From the NCBI RefSeq assembly GCF_963691685.1, contig NZ_OY829290.1:1364001-1428000 (forward strand): 64,000 nucleotides of DNA. The letters are read 5' to 3'. The first letter of the stretch is position 1; each line of letters starts with the position of its first letter. The position numbers were made by a program, and so were the translations under genes. This document shows, one piece after another, positions 8,237-16,589 of this stretch. Source of the DNA: Thalassovita sp. GTDB lineage: Bacteria; Pseudomonadota; Alphaproteobacteria; Rhodobacterales; Rhodobacteraceae. The notes beneath the pieces were generated by a model, which saw only the letters and a list, made by a program, of their open reading frames with translations, searched no databases and had not been told where the DNA came from.

Positions 8237-8284
8237 CAGGGCTGCCTGTATGATGCTGGCAAGAAATAGGGGTGATTACTTCAC

Positions 8285-8875
8285 ATGGGCCGACCGCGCG
8301 TACCACGGCACAAGCGACTGACGCAAAACCAGCGTTTTGCCATCGTGCGCAAGCGTGCCGAGGGGGTGCCGATCGAGGATCTGGCCCGCGAATTTGGCGT
8401 CACGACCCGCAGCATCTTCTACGCGTTGAAAGCCGATCAAAGCCGCAAGCTCGATGCGCGCGTGCGCTCTGAGCTGGTGAATGTCCGGCTCACACCGAAG
8501 GAGCTTGCGGGCTTTGATGCGGTGCTGACGCGGCATGATATCGCCAGCCGGGCGGAAGGGCTGCGTCGGCTGATCCATGCCTCGAACGATCTCTTTGTCC
8601 CTGATGATGAACTGGCCAATCAGATGCAGGGATTGTCGGCCTCTCTCAATCGCACCGGCAACAACATCAACCAAATTGCGCAGCGCTTGAACGAGGCGAA
8701 GCGTCAGGGCAAGACGCCGCCCTATGGCAATTCCGCCCATGGTCAGGTGCGCGCCTTGGCCGGGCTGATCTTCGACATCGCGGACCAGGTTCAAGACATG
8801 GCGCAGCGCCGCCGAAGCGCGCTGTCTGGCGAGATTGCCCGCGTACTGAGAGGCTTTGCTGATGGCCCGCAGTAG
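8285..8875 (+). CDS. MobC-like relaxosome accessory protein with N-terminal HTH
   Basis: This 196-residue protein has a basic N-terminus and a resolvase-like helix-turn-helix (LTQNQRFAIV...EDLAREFGVTTRSIFYAL, about residues 13-45). A ribbon-helix-helix-like segment follows (VNVRLTPKELAGFDAVL), and a C-terminal MobC-like part contains the hallmark LNRTGNNINQIAQRLNEA. MobC proteins bind oriT and help the relaxase nick. The extra HTH is not usual in small MobC proteins and could add a second DNA contact or autoregulation. The start is an ATG with AGGGGTGA upstream. The end overlaps the relaxase start by 14 bp. Confidence 0.8.
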   Translation: MGRPRVPRHKRLTQNQRFAIVRKRAEGVPIEDLAREFGVTTRSIFYALKADQSRKLDARVRSELVNVRLTPKELAGFDAVLTRHDIASRAEGLRRLIHASNDLFVPDDELANQMQGLSASLNRTGNNINQIAQRLNEAKRQGKTPPYGNSAHGQVRALAGLIFDIADQVQDMAQRRRSALSGEIARVLRGFADGPQ

Positions 8876-10673
8876 CGCCGTCGCCGCCGTGCAGGAGGCT
8901 TTCTTTGATCGAGACTGGAGCCGCATTCGCGGCAGTGGCCCACGCGCTCGTGCAAAGCAGATGGCGCGCGCAGCCCTGGGGCATTCGCCCGCGATCTTCA
9001 AAGCCATTCGCGATGGCGGCACCCATACCAAAACGCAGCTGCGCAACCAGTTGGAATATCTGACCACCAAGTCGAGCTTCATCATAGACAGTCGTGGCAC
9101 CTATGACGGCCAGAGCATCCTGTCAGCCAAAGAGATCGAACAGGTCACGCGTCGGTTTTCGGCGCAATGGAATGAGGGGTTTCACCCAAAGCTGGGGCAT
9201 ACCTCGCACCTCTTGATGGCCTTTCCGATTGGCACGCGCGGCGAGCATGTCGCTGAAATCACACGCGAGATCTGCGAGCGGTTCTTTCAGGGGGAAGGCA
9301 GCCACTTTGATTACATCGCGGCAGTGCATGAGGACCGGGACCATCCACACGCGCATATCGTCTTGAACCGGCGTAGCAAGGATGGAGAGTTTTTCTTTCT
9401 CAAGCAGAGGCATCACTTCAACTACGACAGCTTTCGCGAGGCCATGGTCGAAGTGTCGGATCGCTATGGGCTACGGCTTGAGGCCACCCGAAAACTCGGG
9501 CGCGGGATCACAACGAAAAGCCCAAGTGACAAAGAACATCGTCGCGCGGGAACCACGGTAACAGAACTGACGGAAAGGGATCGCGTAGGGCATGAGCTTG
9601 ACCGCGCCTTGGCGGAAGTGGCTCAGAATGCGCGGCTCTATCGCGGGCTGGCAGCAGAAGCCTCGCGCGAAAATCAGCACGACATTGCGGCTGCCTTGGA
9701 GAAGGCAGCGACGCTTCTAGTGCAGGGCAAACCAATTGAAGCAGATGGAAAGGTATATGGCATGGCCGAGGAACAGTATTCCTTTGACGAGGTCGTGGAT
9801 GCGTTCCACGGCAAGATTGAGCAGGCCGAAAAAGTGGTGGCCGATGCTCCGCCGGACCGGCGCGCAGCGCTGGAGCAGGAGCTGAACGAGATCTATCGTT
9901 CAATCTCTCACCTCAGCCCGATCGGCGTGCGTTCTCACACTTTGCTGGAAACCCCGTCTGGCGGCGGGATCTATTCGGCCGAGAATATTGCGGACCAGCT
10001 ACAGGATAAGCTGCGCAGTGATGCCGTGGCGGATCGGCTCCAACTGGCGTTGAAAGACACCGGTATTTCTAGGCAGGAAGTTGTGTCCCGTATCGAGATT
10101 GGTGCGCAGAATGCGGCGCTGGAGCGACAATGGCTTAGCCGGGATTTGGTTGCTATCGCTGAAACCGAAGGGCTCGACCTGTCTAAGCGTGACGATTTGG
10201 AAAAAGCTGTTGATCGCCTGGATGAGCTGCATGGTGAGTTGGGGCGTCTACTGAATGAGGCAGAGGTATTACGTGATGCAGGGACAACCGAGGTGGTTGA
10301 ACATGACCGTTCGCCGGTCGAGAGCCTGCCGCCAGTCGCGTCCGATGCTCTTCAGCGCTTGCGGCAGGATCCGGCTTCAGATCCATTCCGCGATGATTTG
10401 GAGCGTGACACACTGCGCCAGGAACTGAATGAGCTGGTTGGTGATGACCGCGCCGCTGATCTTGCCATCGGTGATGAAAGCGCTTTGGAAGATCACGTCG
10501 AAGATCGGCTTGACCGTCTTTATGTGGCCAAGGCCTATCTGCAGAGTGAACCAGAGCTGGCGAATTCCGTCGCAATGGAACATGTGCTAGACGAAATCGC
10601 CAGTGAAGAGATTGAAGTGCAGCACCAGCGGCACGTAGAAATCGACGGCGAAAAAGGCGTGACCCATGGATAA
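8862..10673 (+). CDS. VirD2/MOB-P-like conjugative relaxase
   Basis: This 603-residue protein has the relaxase histidine motif HEDRDHPHAHIVLNR (near residue 158), matching the H-x-D-x4-H-x-H metal site, and a preceding HLLMAFPIGT strand. The catalytic tyrosine is probably in the N-terminal segment QLEYLTTKSSFII. It should nick oriT, stay bound to the 5' end and pilot the strand through the secretion channel. The C-terminal 350 residues are acidic and helical and are not recognised; they may carry the secretion signal. Start at the ATG inside the mobC end. The stop overlaps the VirD4 gene by 8 bp. Confidence 0.88.
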   Translation: MARSSAVAAVQEAFFDRDWSRIRGSGPRARAKQMARAALGHSPAIFKAIRDGGTHTKTQLRNQLEYLTTKSSFIIDSRGTYDGQSILSAKEIEQVTRRFSAQWNEGFHPKLGHTSHLLMAFPIGTRGEHVAEITREICERFFQGEGSHFDYIAAVHEDRDHPHAHIVLNRRSKDGEFFFLKQRHHFNYDSFREAMVEVSDRYGLRLEATRKLGRGITTKSPSDKEHRRAGTTVTELTERDRVGHELDRALAEVAQNARLYRGLAAEASRENQHDIAAALEKAATLLVQGKPIEADGKVYGMAEEQYSFDEVVDAFHGKIEQAEKVVADAPPDRRAALEQELNEIYRSISHLSPIGVRSHTLLETPSGGGIYSAENIADQLQDKLRSDAVADRLQLALKDTGISRQEVVSRIEIGAQNAALERQWLSRDLVAIAETEGLDLSKRDDLEKAVDRLDELHGELGRLLNEAEVLRDAGTTEVVEHDRSPVESLPPVASDALQRLRQDPASDPFRDDLERDTLRQELNELVGDDRAADLAIGDESALEDHVEDRLDRLYVAKAYLQSEPELANSVAMEHVLDEIASEEIEVQHQRHVEIDGEKGVTHG

Positions 10674-12558
10674 AACCAGGATTGCGCTTGGCGTCTTCAG
10701 CTTTGCCTTGCTCGGTGCATCTTTGGGCTATGTTCTGGCGTCGGCCTTTCTAACGTTCCATTGGTACGGGGTCGGGAGCGATATCGATTTCCTGATGCTG
10801 GCACGCGGTTATGTGGCTTATCGAGCAAGCCAGCCGGGCGATATGCAGGTCGTGCACTTGATCATTGGTATCTGCGCTGGAGCCGGTGTTTTGCTCAGCG
10901 CTGTTTTGATGAACGACGCTTTGACAAAATTCGGTGAAACCCACTGGCAGCATATGTCTGAGATGAAGCGAAACGGCTTTTTCGGAAAGCCCGGCCACGG
11001 CTTTGTCCTGGGCAAAATGGGCAAGCCCAAGAGCCGCAAACCCTTCGTGATGTCCAAAGTATTCCCCCATGCCCTGATCGTCGCCCCGACCGGACGCGGC
11101 AAAACAACTGGCTTCGTCATCCCGAACCTTCTGACCTATCAGGGTAGTGCTGTGGTGCTGGACGTGAAGGGCGAGAACTTTGAGGCAACGGCCCGCCACA
11201 GGGCAGCGCAGGGCGACAAGGTGTTCCGGTTTGCGCCCACTGATTGGAAGGACGGCCGCTCCCACCGGTACAATCCTCTGCTGCGCATATCGGCGCTGGA
11301 CAACGTCGACCGCCAGCAGATGGAGCTGCAACTCTTGGCCTCGCTGTTCTTGCAAGCTGATAACGACCGGGTGCAAGGGCTCCTCGATGGCGGCATTGAT
11401 CTATTCGTGGCGGCAGGACTTTTGGCTTTTGAGCGAAAGCGGCCGACCTTGGGAGAGATCTACCGCATTACGGCCTCTGGCGGCGACAAGCAGAAAGAGT
11501 ATCGCCGCCGCGCCGACGAAGTGGTCAATCCAGCCGCCAAGCTGATCTTCATGCGCATGGCCTCGACCAACAACGACACGCTGACATCCTACCTGTCGCT
11601 CTTGATGACATCTGGCCTCAAGCAGTGGTCAAACCCGGCCATCGACCGTGCGACCGCAACGTCGGACTTCGATTTTCGCGACATCCGAAAGACGCCGTTT
11701 TCGGTATATCTTGTGGTTGAACCACTCATGGTGAAACCCCTCGCGCCGCTGATCCGTCTGTTTTTCTCAGACTTGCTCGCATCCCTTCAAGACCACGAAC
11801 CCGGCAAGGACGAGCCCTGGCCGGTGATGATCATGCTCGATGAGTTCAATCGCCTGGGCAAAATGCCGATCGTGCTCGACAGCATCGAAACTCTGCGATC
11901 TTACCGGGCAAACTTAGCGATCGTAACTCAGACGATCCCGGCTTTGGACGAGATCTATGGTGAAAATGCCCGCCGCGCCCTGCAGGGCAACGCGGGCATC
12001 AAGCTCTATCTGACCCCCTCAGATGAAAAGACCATCGAAGAGCTCAGCAAAGCGGTTGGCAAAACCACCAAACGCGTTGTGACCCGTTCGCGTTATGTCG
12101 GCCGAAACCCCTTCGTCGGTCGCAGCATGTCTGAACGGACGGAAGAGACGCCTTTGTTACCTGAGGATGAGGCCCGTCGCATGGATCTTGATGACATTGT
12201 TCTGGTGGTCGACGCGCAAATGCCCGTGCGCGCCAAGCGGATCAAATACTATGGCGACCGGTTCTTTAAGCAGATCTTCGACAAGCAGACCGGCGATCTG
12301 CCATATCCGTCAGCTGGTGACCAGATGCGCGGGCTGCAAGGGCAGATCAAGGCACTGGAAGCGAAGATTGGAGCGCTTGAGATGCCGAGGGCGGTTTCAA
12401 GTGACGGCTCTGGAGGTGGTGGGAAACGGCGCGATGAGATTGAGGATTTGGCGTCCGGCGGTCAAAGTGTACAGTCAGGTGATCAGGCCAGTTTGGGGGA
12501 TTATCAGGCTGGAACTGAAAGGGTGGAACGGTTCATGGAAGAGGCTGCTCGGGGATGA
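10666..12558 (+). CDS. virD4: VirD4/TraG-type coupling protein
   Basis: This 630-residue protein has N-terminal transmembrane segments (about residues 5-30 and 60-85), Walker A APTGRGKTTGF near residue 142, and Walker B-like IMLDEFNRLGKM near residue 400. This is the layout of VirD4/TraG ATPases, which bring the relaxase-DNA complex to the secretion channel. It is co-transcribed with mobC and the relaxase. The C-terminus after residue 560 is Gly/Ser-rich and variable. The 190 bp after it (12559-12746) contain no gene I can support. Confidence 0.93.
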   Translation: MDKTRIALGVFSFALLGASLGYVLASAFLTFHWYGVGSDIDFLMLARGYVAYRASQPGDMQVVHLIIGICAGAGVLLSAVLMNDALTKFGETHWQHMSEMKRNGFFGKPGHGFVLGKMGKPKSRKPFVMSKVFPHALIVAPTGRGKTTGFVIPNLLTYQGSAVVLDVKGENFEATARHRAAQGDKVFRFAPTDWKDGRSHRYNPLLRISALDNVDRQQMELQLLASLFLQADNDRVQGLLDGGIDLFVAAGLLAFERKRPTLGEIYRITASGGDKQKEYRRRADEVVNPAAKLIFMRMASTNNDTLTSYLSLLMTSGLKQWSNPAIDRATATSDFDFRDIRKTPFSVYLVVEPLMVKPLAPLIRLFFSDLLASLQDHEPGKDEPWPVMIMLDEFNRLGKMPIVLDSIETLRSYRANLAIVTQTIPALDEIYGENARRALQGNAGIKLYLTPSDEKTIEELSKAVGKTTKRVVTRSRYVGRNPFVGRSMSERTEETPLLPEDEARRMDLDDIVLVVDAQMPVRAKRIKYYGDRFFKQIFDKQTGDLPYPSAGDQMRGLQGQIKALEAKIGALEMPRAVSSDGSGGGGKRRDEIEDLASGGQSVQSGDQASLGDYQAGTERVERFMEEAARG

Positions 12559-12746
12559 GGGCGGAAACCGGACCTTCGCCGACGCTGCGCTGTGGGTTGG
12601 AGACATCCTGAAAAGCAAGCAATGAATCGAAGCACGCTTTGCAGAAGCGTAGCCTACTCCTGCCAAACACACTGAAAATTTTGAAGCCTCTCGTCTCAGT
12701 CTACAAAGACTTGAACGCTGGATTTGACGCAAGCCAGTGGCATTCC

Positions 12747-13190
12747 TCAGTTGAAGAACGACCAATCAACGTCCGCCGCAATAGGATTCGAATGTTCAGA
12801 CGGCTTGTGACCAGACTGGCCATTGCAAATGGGGAAGCAACCATAGTGATTGAGAAAATCACTCAAGAAGAAGCTTTCAATGTCAAAAAGGTTCTCACTT
12901 CCGTAGTTCCTGAGAACATCAGCAGAGTAGTACGTAAACTTCACCCTCTGCGTCTTTGCGTAGTTGCTAATTCCCACGTTGCCGGATTGGCCGGACAAAT
13001 GGCCGCCAAGCCTCTTGAAAAGGCTGTTTTGTTTTGACTCGCTCATCCCAATGTAAATCAGCTTTGAGTTCGCGAAGGGATACGCGATTTCACTTTCGGT
13101 CAAATAGATGAAGTAGATGCCCGCAACGCCGCGAACAAACTTGATTTCTTGCTCGCTAAGATTGTACATTTGTGTGAATAGTATTCGCAT
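12747..13190 (-). CDS. GIY-YIG-like nuclease domain protein
   Basis: The sequence has GIYFIYLTE (GIY), KLIYIGMSES (YIG), an Arg in LFKRLGGHL, and a late glutamate followed by Asn (DIESFFLSDFLNHYGCFPICN), in the order expected for the GIY-YIG nuclease fold. The gene is more AT-rich than its neighbours and is the only minus-strand gene between plus-strand neighbours, which suggests recent acquisition. The start is uncertain: ATGs at 13190 and 13166 and a TTG at 13208 are possible, and no clear ribosome site is seen. It is divergent from the ATPase operon. A role in defence or DNA mobility is inference. Confidence 0.65.
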   Translation of the reverse strand: MRILFTQMYNLSEQEIKFVRGVAGIYFIYLTESEIAYPFANSKLIYIGMSESKQNSLFKRLGGHLSGQSGNVGISNYAKTQRVKFTYYSADVLRNYGSENLFDIESFFLSDFLNHYGCFPICNGQSGHKPSEHSNPIAADVDWSFFN

Positions 13191-13219
13191 ATTTTCAATA
13201 TTAAACAAGGGGGTAGGCC

Positions 13220-13441
13220 TTGACCACCGAAAACATCAAGACAGCAACTGAGGTCATTACCGAGTTCCTCGACACCCAGGCTAAGGACGAATCCCTCGAC
13301 GCGGACACTGTGGCCGCTGTCAGAAATCTTCGAAAGGACGATGATCTAAGCAAGGTCAAGCTGCTGCGAAAGCTGGAAGAGGTGCGCAAGGCCGCAATCA
13401 AGGCTGATATGGCGGGTGCAGAGGAGGCAGGTGATGACTAA
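13220..13441 (+). CDS. Small acidic/basic helical protein before ATPase
   Basis: This 73-residue protein starts at a TTG preceded by GGGGGTAGG and overlaps the following ATPase gene by 8 bp, so the two are coupled. It is helical and charged, with no recognised family. It could be a partner, regulator or antitoxin-like subunit of the ATPase. The conserved overlap is the main evidence that it is real. Confidence 0.6.
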   Translation: MTTENIKTATEVITEFLDTQAKDESLDADTVAAVRNLRKDDDLSKVKLLRKLEEVRKAAIKADMAGAEEAGDD

Positions 13442-15830
13442 AGTTCGCAAGATCACCGTCTCGCGCTTTCGCGGCGCACGTTTCGAACTGCCCCTCGATT
13501 TTTCGAAGAAAACGAAGAGCGTTGCGATCTTCGGTGAAAACGCGTCGGGCAAGAGCACCATTACAGATGCCCTTGAGTGGTTCATTCATGACCGCGTGGA
13601 CCACCTGTGGCGGGAGGACTGCAAGCAGGACTCGCTGCGCAATGTGCTAGCCGATGACAAGCCCAGCTCTGTGGAGCTGGTTTTTGACGGCACTGACCGC
13701 AACGGAACCAAAGCGCTCTCGGACGCGCTGAAGACCTCAGCCACCTTTGCCAATGACAATGCGGAGCAGCTTGTTGCCGATCTGAAAGGTGACAATATCA
13801 TTCTCAGGCATGCCGATATTGTTAACTTTCTCGACAAAACAAAAGGCGGGAAGCGTGAGGCCATTGCCGATATTATCGGCTATAGCGAGATCACGAAATT
13901 TAGAAATGTCCTTTTGCAAACAAAGAACCAGCTTGAAAAGGAAACTGAATACACGACCGCAAAGCAGCAGATTCAGCGCCTTCAATCCGGGATGATCGCG
14001 GAAGTAGAACAGGTTGTTCCAAACAGAAAGGAATTCTACGGCGTAGCCGCTAAGGTCACGAATCCATTTGATCTTAAGACAGAAGTTACTGACGAAGAGT
14101 CCTACAATGAGGCTTTAGAAGAGCTTCGGGGACAGGGCAGTAGTGAGGAAAAGATACGACTGGCAGAGAGACTCGCGCAGCTTGAAAAAGCTTGCAGTGA
14201 TCTTGTCGCCGACATTGATCAACTCTCGGATGATGCCACGGCATTTACGGATAAATATAACGCCCTCGCAAAGGAGAGCGAAAACGTCAACAAGCTTCGG
14301 CTCAGTGACTTTCTGATGCGCGGCAAGGCCGTCCTGGATGATAAAGTCTTTACTGATCCGCAGTGCCCGTTTTGCCTGGAGCCCTTTGAGCTTGCCCAAC
14401 TCCAGGAAGAGGTCGGCAAGCGCCTTGAAGCGTTAGAGGCGTTGCAGAAGCGGCTCGATGAAGCTGGCTCGCTCAAGGATACTCTTGCCGAGACCATCAC
14501 CAATGCGGGCCTTAAGACGAAAGCCATCATGGAGACGTATTCCGATCTGGATGATTTTTCTTCGCTGATCGAGGCTGTTAAGTCTGCGCGCCTCAAGCTG
14601 CGCGACTATCTGAAAGATCTGAAATCCGCCTTTGATGACAAGAAGGTTTTCGAGGCCCCCGCCGATTTCGACGCCGAACTGAAGGCGTTGCGTGCAGAAT
14701 CGGAAACGGCTTCGGAGCAAGCCAAAAAAGCCGCGAAGAAGCTGCAGCTCACGGAGCTGGAGAAGAAGGTCGCCGCTGCGCTGATAAGGCTCAAAACCGT
14801 CAGCGATCAGGTGAACGACTTTGAAAGCTATCAAAACATTAGGGGTGCTTACGAAGCCCAAATCATTACGCTTTCCTCAATGCTGGATGACTTCATCAAG
14901 GTTCAGAACGGGGCGCTGCAGGCTGTACTGGATACTATCAGCGATGATGTCGGGAAGTTCTACGCGGCGCTTCATCCCAAAGAGAGCGTCGACAAAGTGC
15001 GCCTGACTATGGTCGGCGATGAAGGTGTCGAGTTCCAATACGCGTTCCATGGCAAGGCGACCCAGCCGCCACGCAAGTACCTAAGCGAAAGCCACCTGAA
15101 TAGTCTTGGGGTGGTTCTGTTCCTCGCTAACGCTCGCATCTTCAACAAGCACGCCAAGTTCCTGGTGCTGGATGATATCGTCACAAGCTTCGATACATCG
15201 CATCGGCGCAGGCTCTTACGCCTTTTGCGCGACGAGTTCTCCGACTGGCAAATCATCATCCTCACGCACGAGAACATCTGGTTCGACATCATCAAGAGGG
15301 AGATGGGGCAGCATGGCTGGATTTTTCACGAGGTCCGGTCAGACGGTGCAAATGGCATCCTTATCGAAAACAGCCCCGCGTCTCTGAAGGAAATCATCGA
15401 ACAGAAGAAGGGCAAGGAAGACGTCACAAACGACCTACGCAAACTACTGGAGCTTGTGCTCAAGAATATCTGCCAGGCTCTTGAGGTGAAAGTGGCCTTC
15501 CGCTTCAACGACGTTAACGAAAAACGCATGTCGGATGAGCTGATCAGTGCGCTGCGATCGACCTTGAAGGACAAGTCGCCCGATCTACTGGATACGCAAA
15601 TCTTCTCCGATCTGGCAGGATCGGCCCTCATCGCCAATCTGGTCTCTCACGATAACGCCGACAAAATTGTCGGCGAGGACATCGATGTGTTGCTGGAAGA
15701 TATCGAGAAGCTGGTCGCCCTCTTTGTCTGTGAGCATTGTGGCCGCCATATTCGCGCAGATGTCGATGTGCCCGGTGAGAAAGCGATTTCGTGTAAGTGT
15801 GGGAAGTCTCGATTGCCTTGGAAAACTTAA
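13434..15830 (+). CDS. Zinc-hook SMC/Rad50-like ATPase
   Basis: This 798-residue protein has Walker A GENASGKSTI near residue 36, a long charged helical region, a central CPFC (near residue 310) as in the Rad50 zinc hook, more coiled coil, then a signature-like SESHLNSLG near 551 and Walker B FLVLDDIVTSFD near 577. After the ATPase head comes about 200 residues ending in a Cys4 zinc ribbon (CEHC...CKC, near 767-790), not usual for Rad50. The layout suggests DNA-end sensing or clamping with ATP-driven conformational change. ATPases of this type are common in anti-phage systems, but I cannot assign it to a named one. ATG at 13434 lies inside the preceding gene's end. Confidence 0.85.
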   Translation: MTKVRKITVSRFRGARFELPLDFSKKTKSVAIFGENASGKSTITDALEWFIHDRVDHLWREDCKQDSLRNVLADDKPSSVELVFDGTDRNGTKALSDALKTSATFANDNAEQLVADLKGDNIILRHADIVNFLDKTKGGKREAIADIIGYSEITKFRNVLLQTKNQLEKETEYTTAKQQIQRLQSGMIAEVEQVVPNRKEFYGVAAKVTNPFDLKTEVTDEESYNEALEELRGQGSSEEKIRLAERLAQLEKACSDLVADIDQLSDDATAFTDKYNALAKESENVNKLRLSDFLMRGKAVLDDKVFTDPQCPFCLEPFELAQLQEEVGKRLEALEALQKRLDEAGSLKDTLAETITNAGLKTKAIMETYSDLDDFSSLIEAVKSARLKLRDYLKDLKSAFDDKKVFEAPADFDAELKALRAESETASEQAKKAAKKLQLTELEKKVAAALIRLKTVSDQVNDFESYQNIRGAYEAQIITLSSMLDDFIKVQNGALQAVLDTISDDVGKFYAALHPKESVDKVRLTMVGDEGVEFQYAFHGKATQPPRKYLSESHLNSLGVVLFLANARIFNKHAKFLVLDDIVTSFDTSHRRRLLRLLRDEFSDWQIIILTHENIWFDIIKREMGQHGWIFHEVRSDGANGILIENSPASLKEIIEQKKGKEDVTNDLRKLLELVLKNICQALEVKVAFRFNDVNEKRMSDELISALRSTLKDKSPDLLDTQIFSDLAGSALIANLVSHDNADKIVGEDIDVLLEDIEKLVALFVCEHCGRHIRADVDVPGEKAISCKCGKSRLPWKT

Positions 15831-16010
15831 GTGATGCAAGACATGCTTAACCTGAATTCGCAAATCACGCGATTGGCAGAAAAGCCGGAGCGACCGCAAA
15901 GTCTGAGCAGAAGTGCAGATAGACCGGTTTGGACGTCGATCGGATATGGTGAATGCAGCATCTTAGTCTGCTAGGTGTGCGGACAGATTCAAACTATCGG
16001 GAGGTCTTCC

Positions 16011-16463
16011 ATGGATAACCCTCATACAGCGGCCACGAAATTTGCGGCAGATTTTGGGGCGATGGAATACGCCCTAAAGAGAATGCCAAAGTACCGCCGC
16101 AAGAACAGAGCGATTGCGGAAGCGGATTGGGACGCATTTGCGAGAGATTTGGGGCAGGAGTTCTTCGATCATGTAGTGAAGTCTGGGACTGCAAAAACAC
16201 TGGTTGGCGAGCCACCGCGCCGCCTTCTGGCAGATATGCAGTGGGATCCACCTAATCCCGTCCCACTCTCAAATGTCTCGCAACTCATGGTCAATGGTGT
16301 CTGTCGCGTGAGAAATAGTTACTTCCATGGCGAAAAGTTCACTGGTGGACCGGCTGGGCAATGGGAGCGCGACGCCAAGCTCATCGAAGAAGCTCATGCC
16401 GTACTTAAGGAGGCTCAAAAATTCGCATTCAATCAGCCTAGAAGCGTTGTTGATCCCGCGTAG
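16011..16463 (+). CDS. HEPN-like protein
   Basis: This 150-residue protein contains VRNSYFHGEKF near residue 103, which fits the R-x4-H motif (RNSYFH) and resembles the VRNxLFHGGK pattern of HEPN-fold proteins. It is followed by a typical amphipathic helix with RDAKLIEEAHAVL. HEPN proteins are often RNA-cutting toxins or defence effectors. The start is ATG at 16011 with GGGAGG upstream. It follows the zinc-hook ATPase on the same strand after a 180-bp gap, so it may have its own promoter. Functional linkage to the ATPase is inferred from position only. Confidence 0.6.
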   Translation: MDNPHTAATKFAADFGAMEYALKRMPKYRRKNRAIAEADWDAFARDLGQEFFDHVVKSGTAKTLVGEPPRRLLADMQWDPPNPVPLSNVSQLMVNGVCRVRNSYFHGEKFTGGPAGQWERDAKLIEEAHAVLKEAQKFAFNQPRSVVDPA

Positions 16464-16589
16464 ATAGCCCGAACTCGCAGCCCGACAATCTTCATCTGAA
16501 CCGTAACTCAGCCAATTCGAATGTCTGAAATGAGTTTACTGTGCCGCAGAACTTGGCCTCTCGGCGAAGGTTTGGAGTGGGCCAGAGCC

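Larger units (their letters stand above)
8111..8284. other. Candidate origin of transfer (oriT) and mob promoter region
   Basis: This gap lies between the leading-region cluster and the MobC/relaxase genes and is dense in inverted repeats: GCCGGGC-TTT-GCCCGGC (8134-8150), GCAGCC-TAT-GGCTGC (8155-8169), an outer pair TACAGGCAG/CTGCCTGTA (8181-8189, 8242-8250), the 16-bp palindrome at 8196-8211 and TTATGGC-N5-GCCATAA (8218-8236). oriT is normally next to the relaxase gene and rich in such repeats. Leading-region genes on the left read toward it, as in F-like plasmids. The nick site cannot be assigned by eye. Confidence 0.55.

Noticed and set aside
8276..9100. 274-residue frame opposite mobC and relaxase start
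   Set aside because: Antisense to two well-supported mobilisation genes and spans the probable oriT-mobC junction.
12559..12746. Small frames after virD4
   Set aside because: No ribosome site, family motif or overlap with neighbours; likely non-coding remnant.
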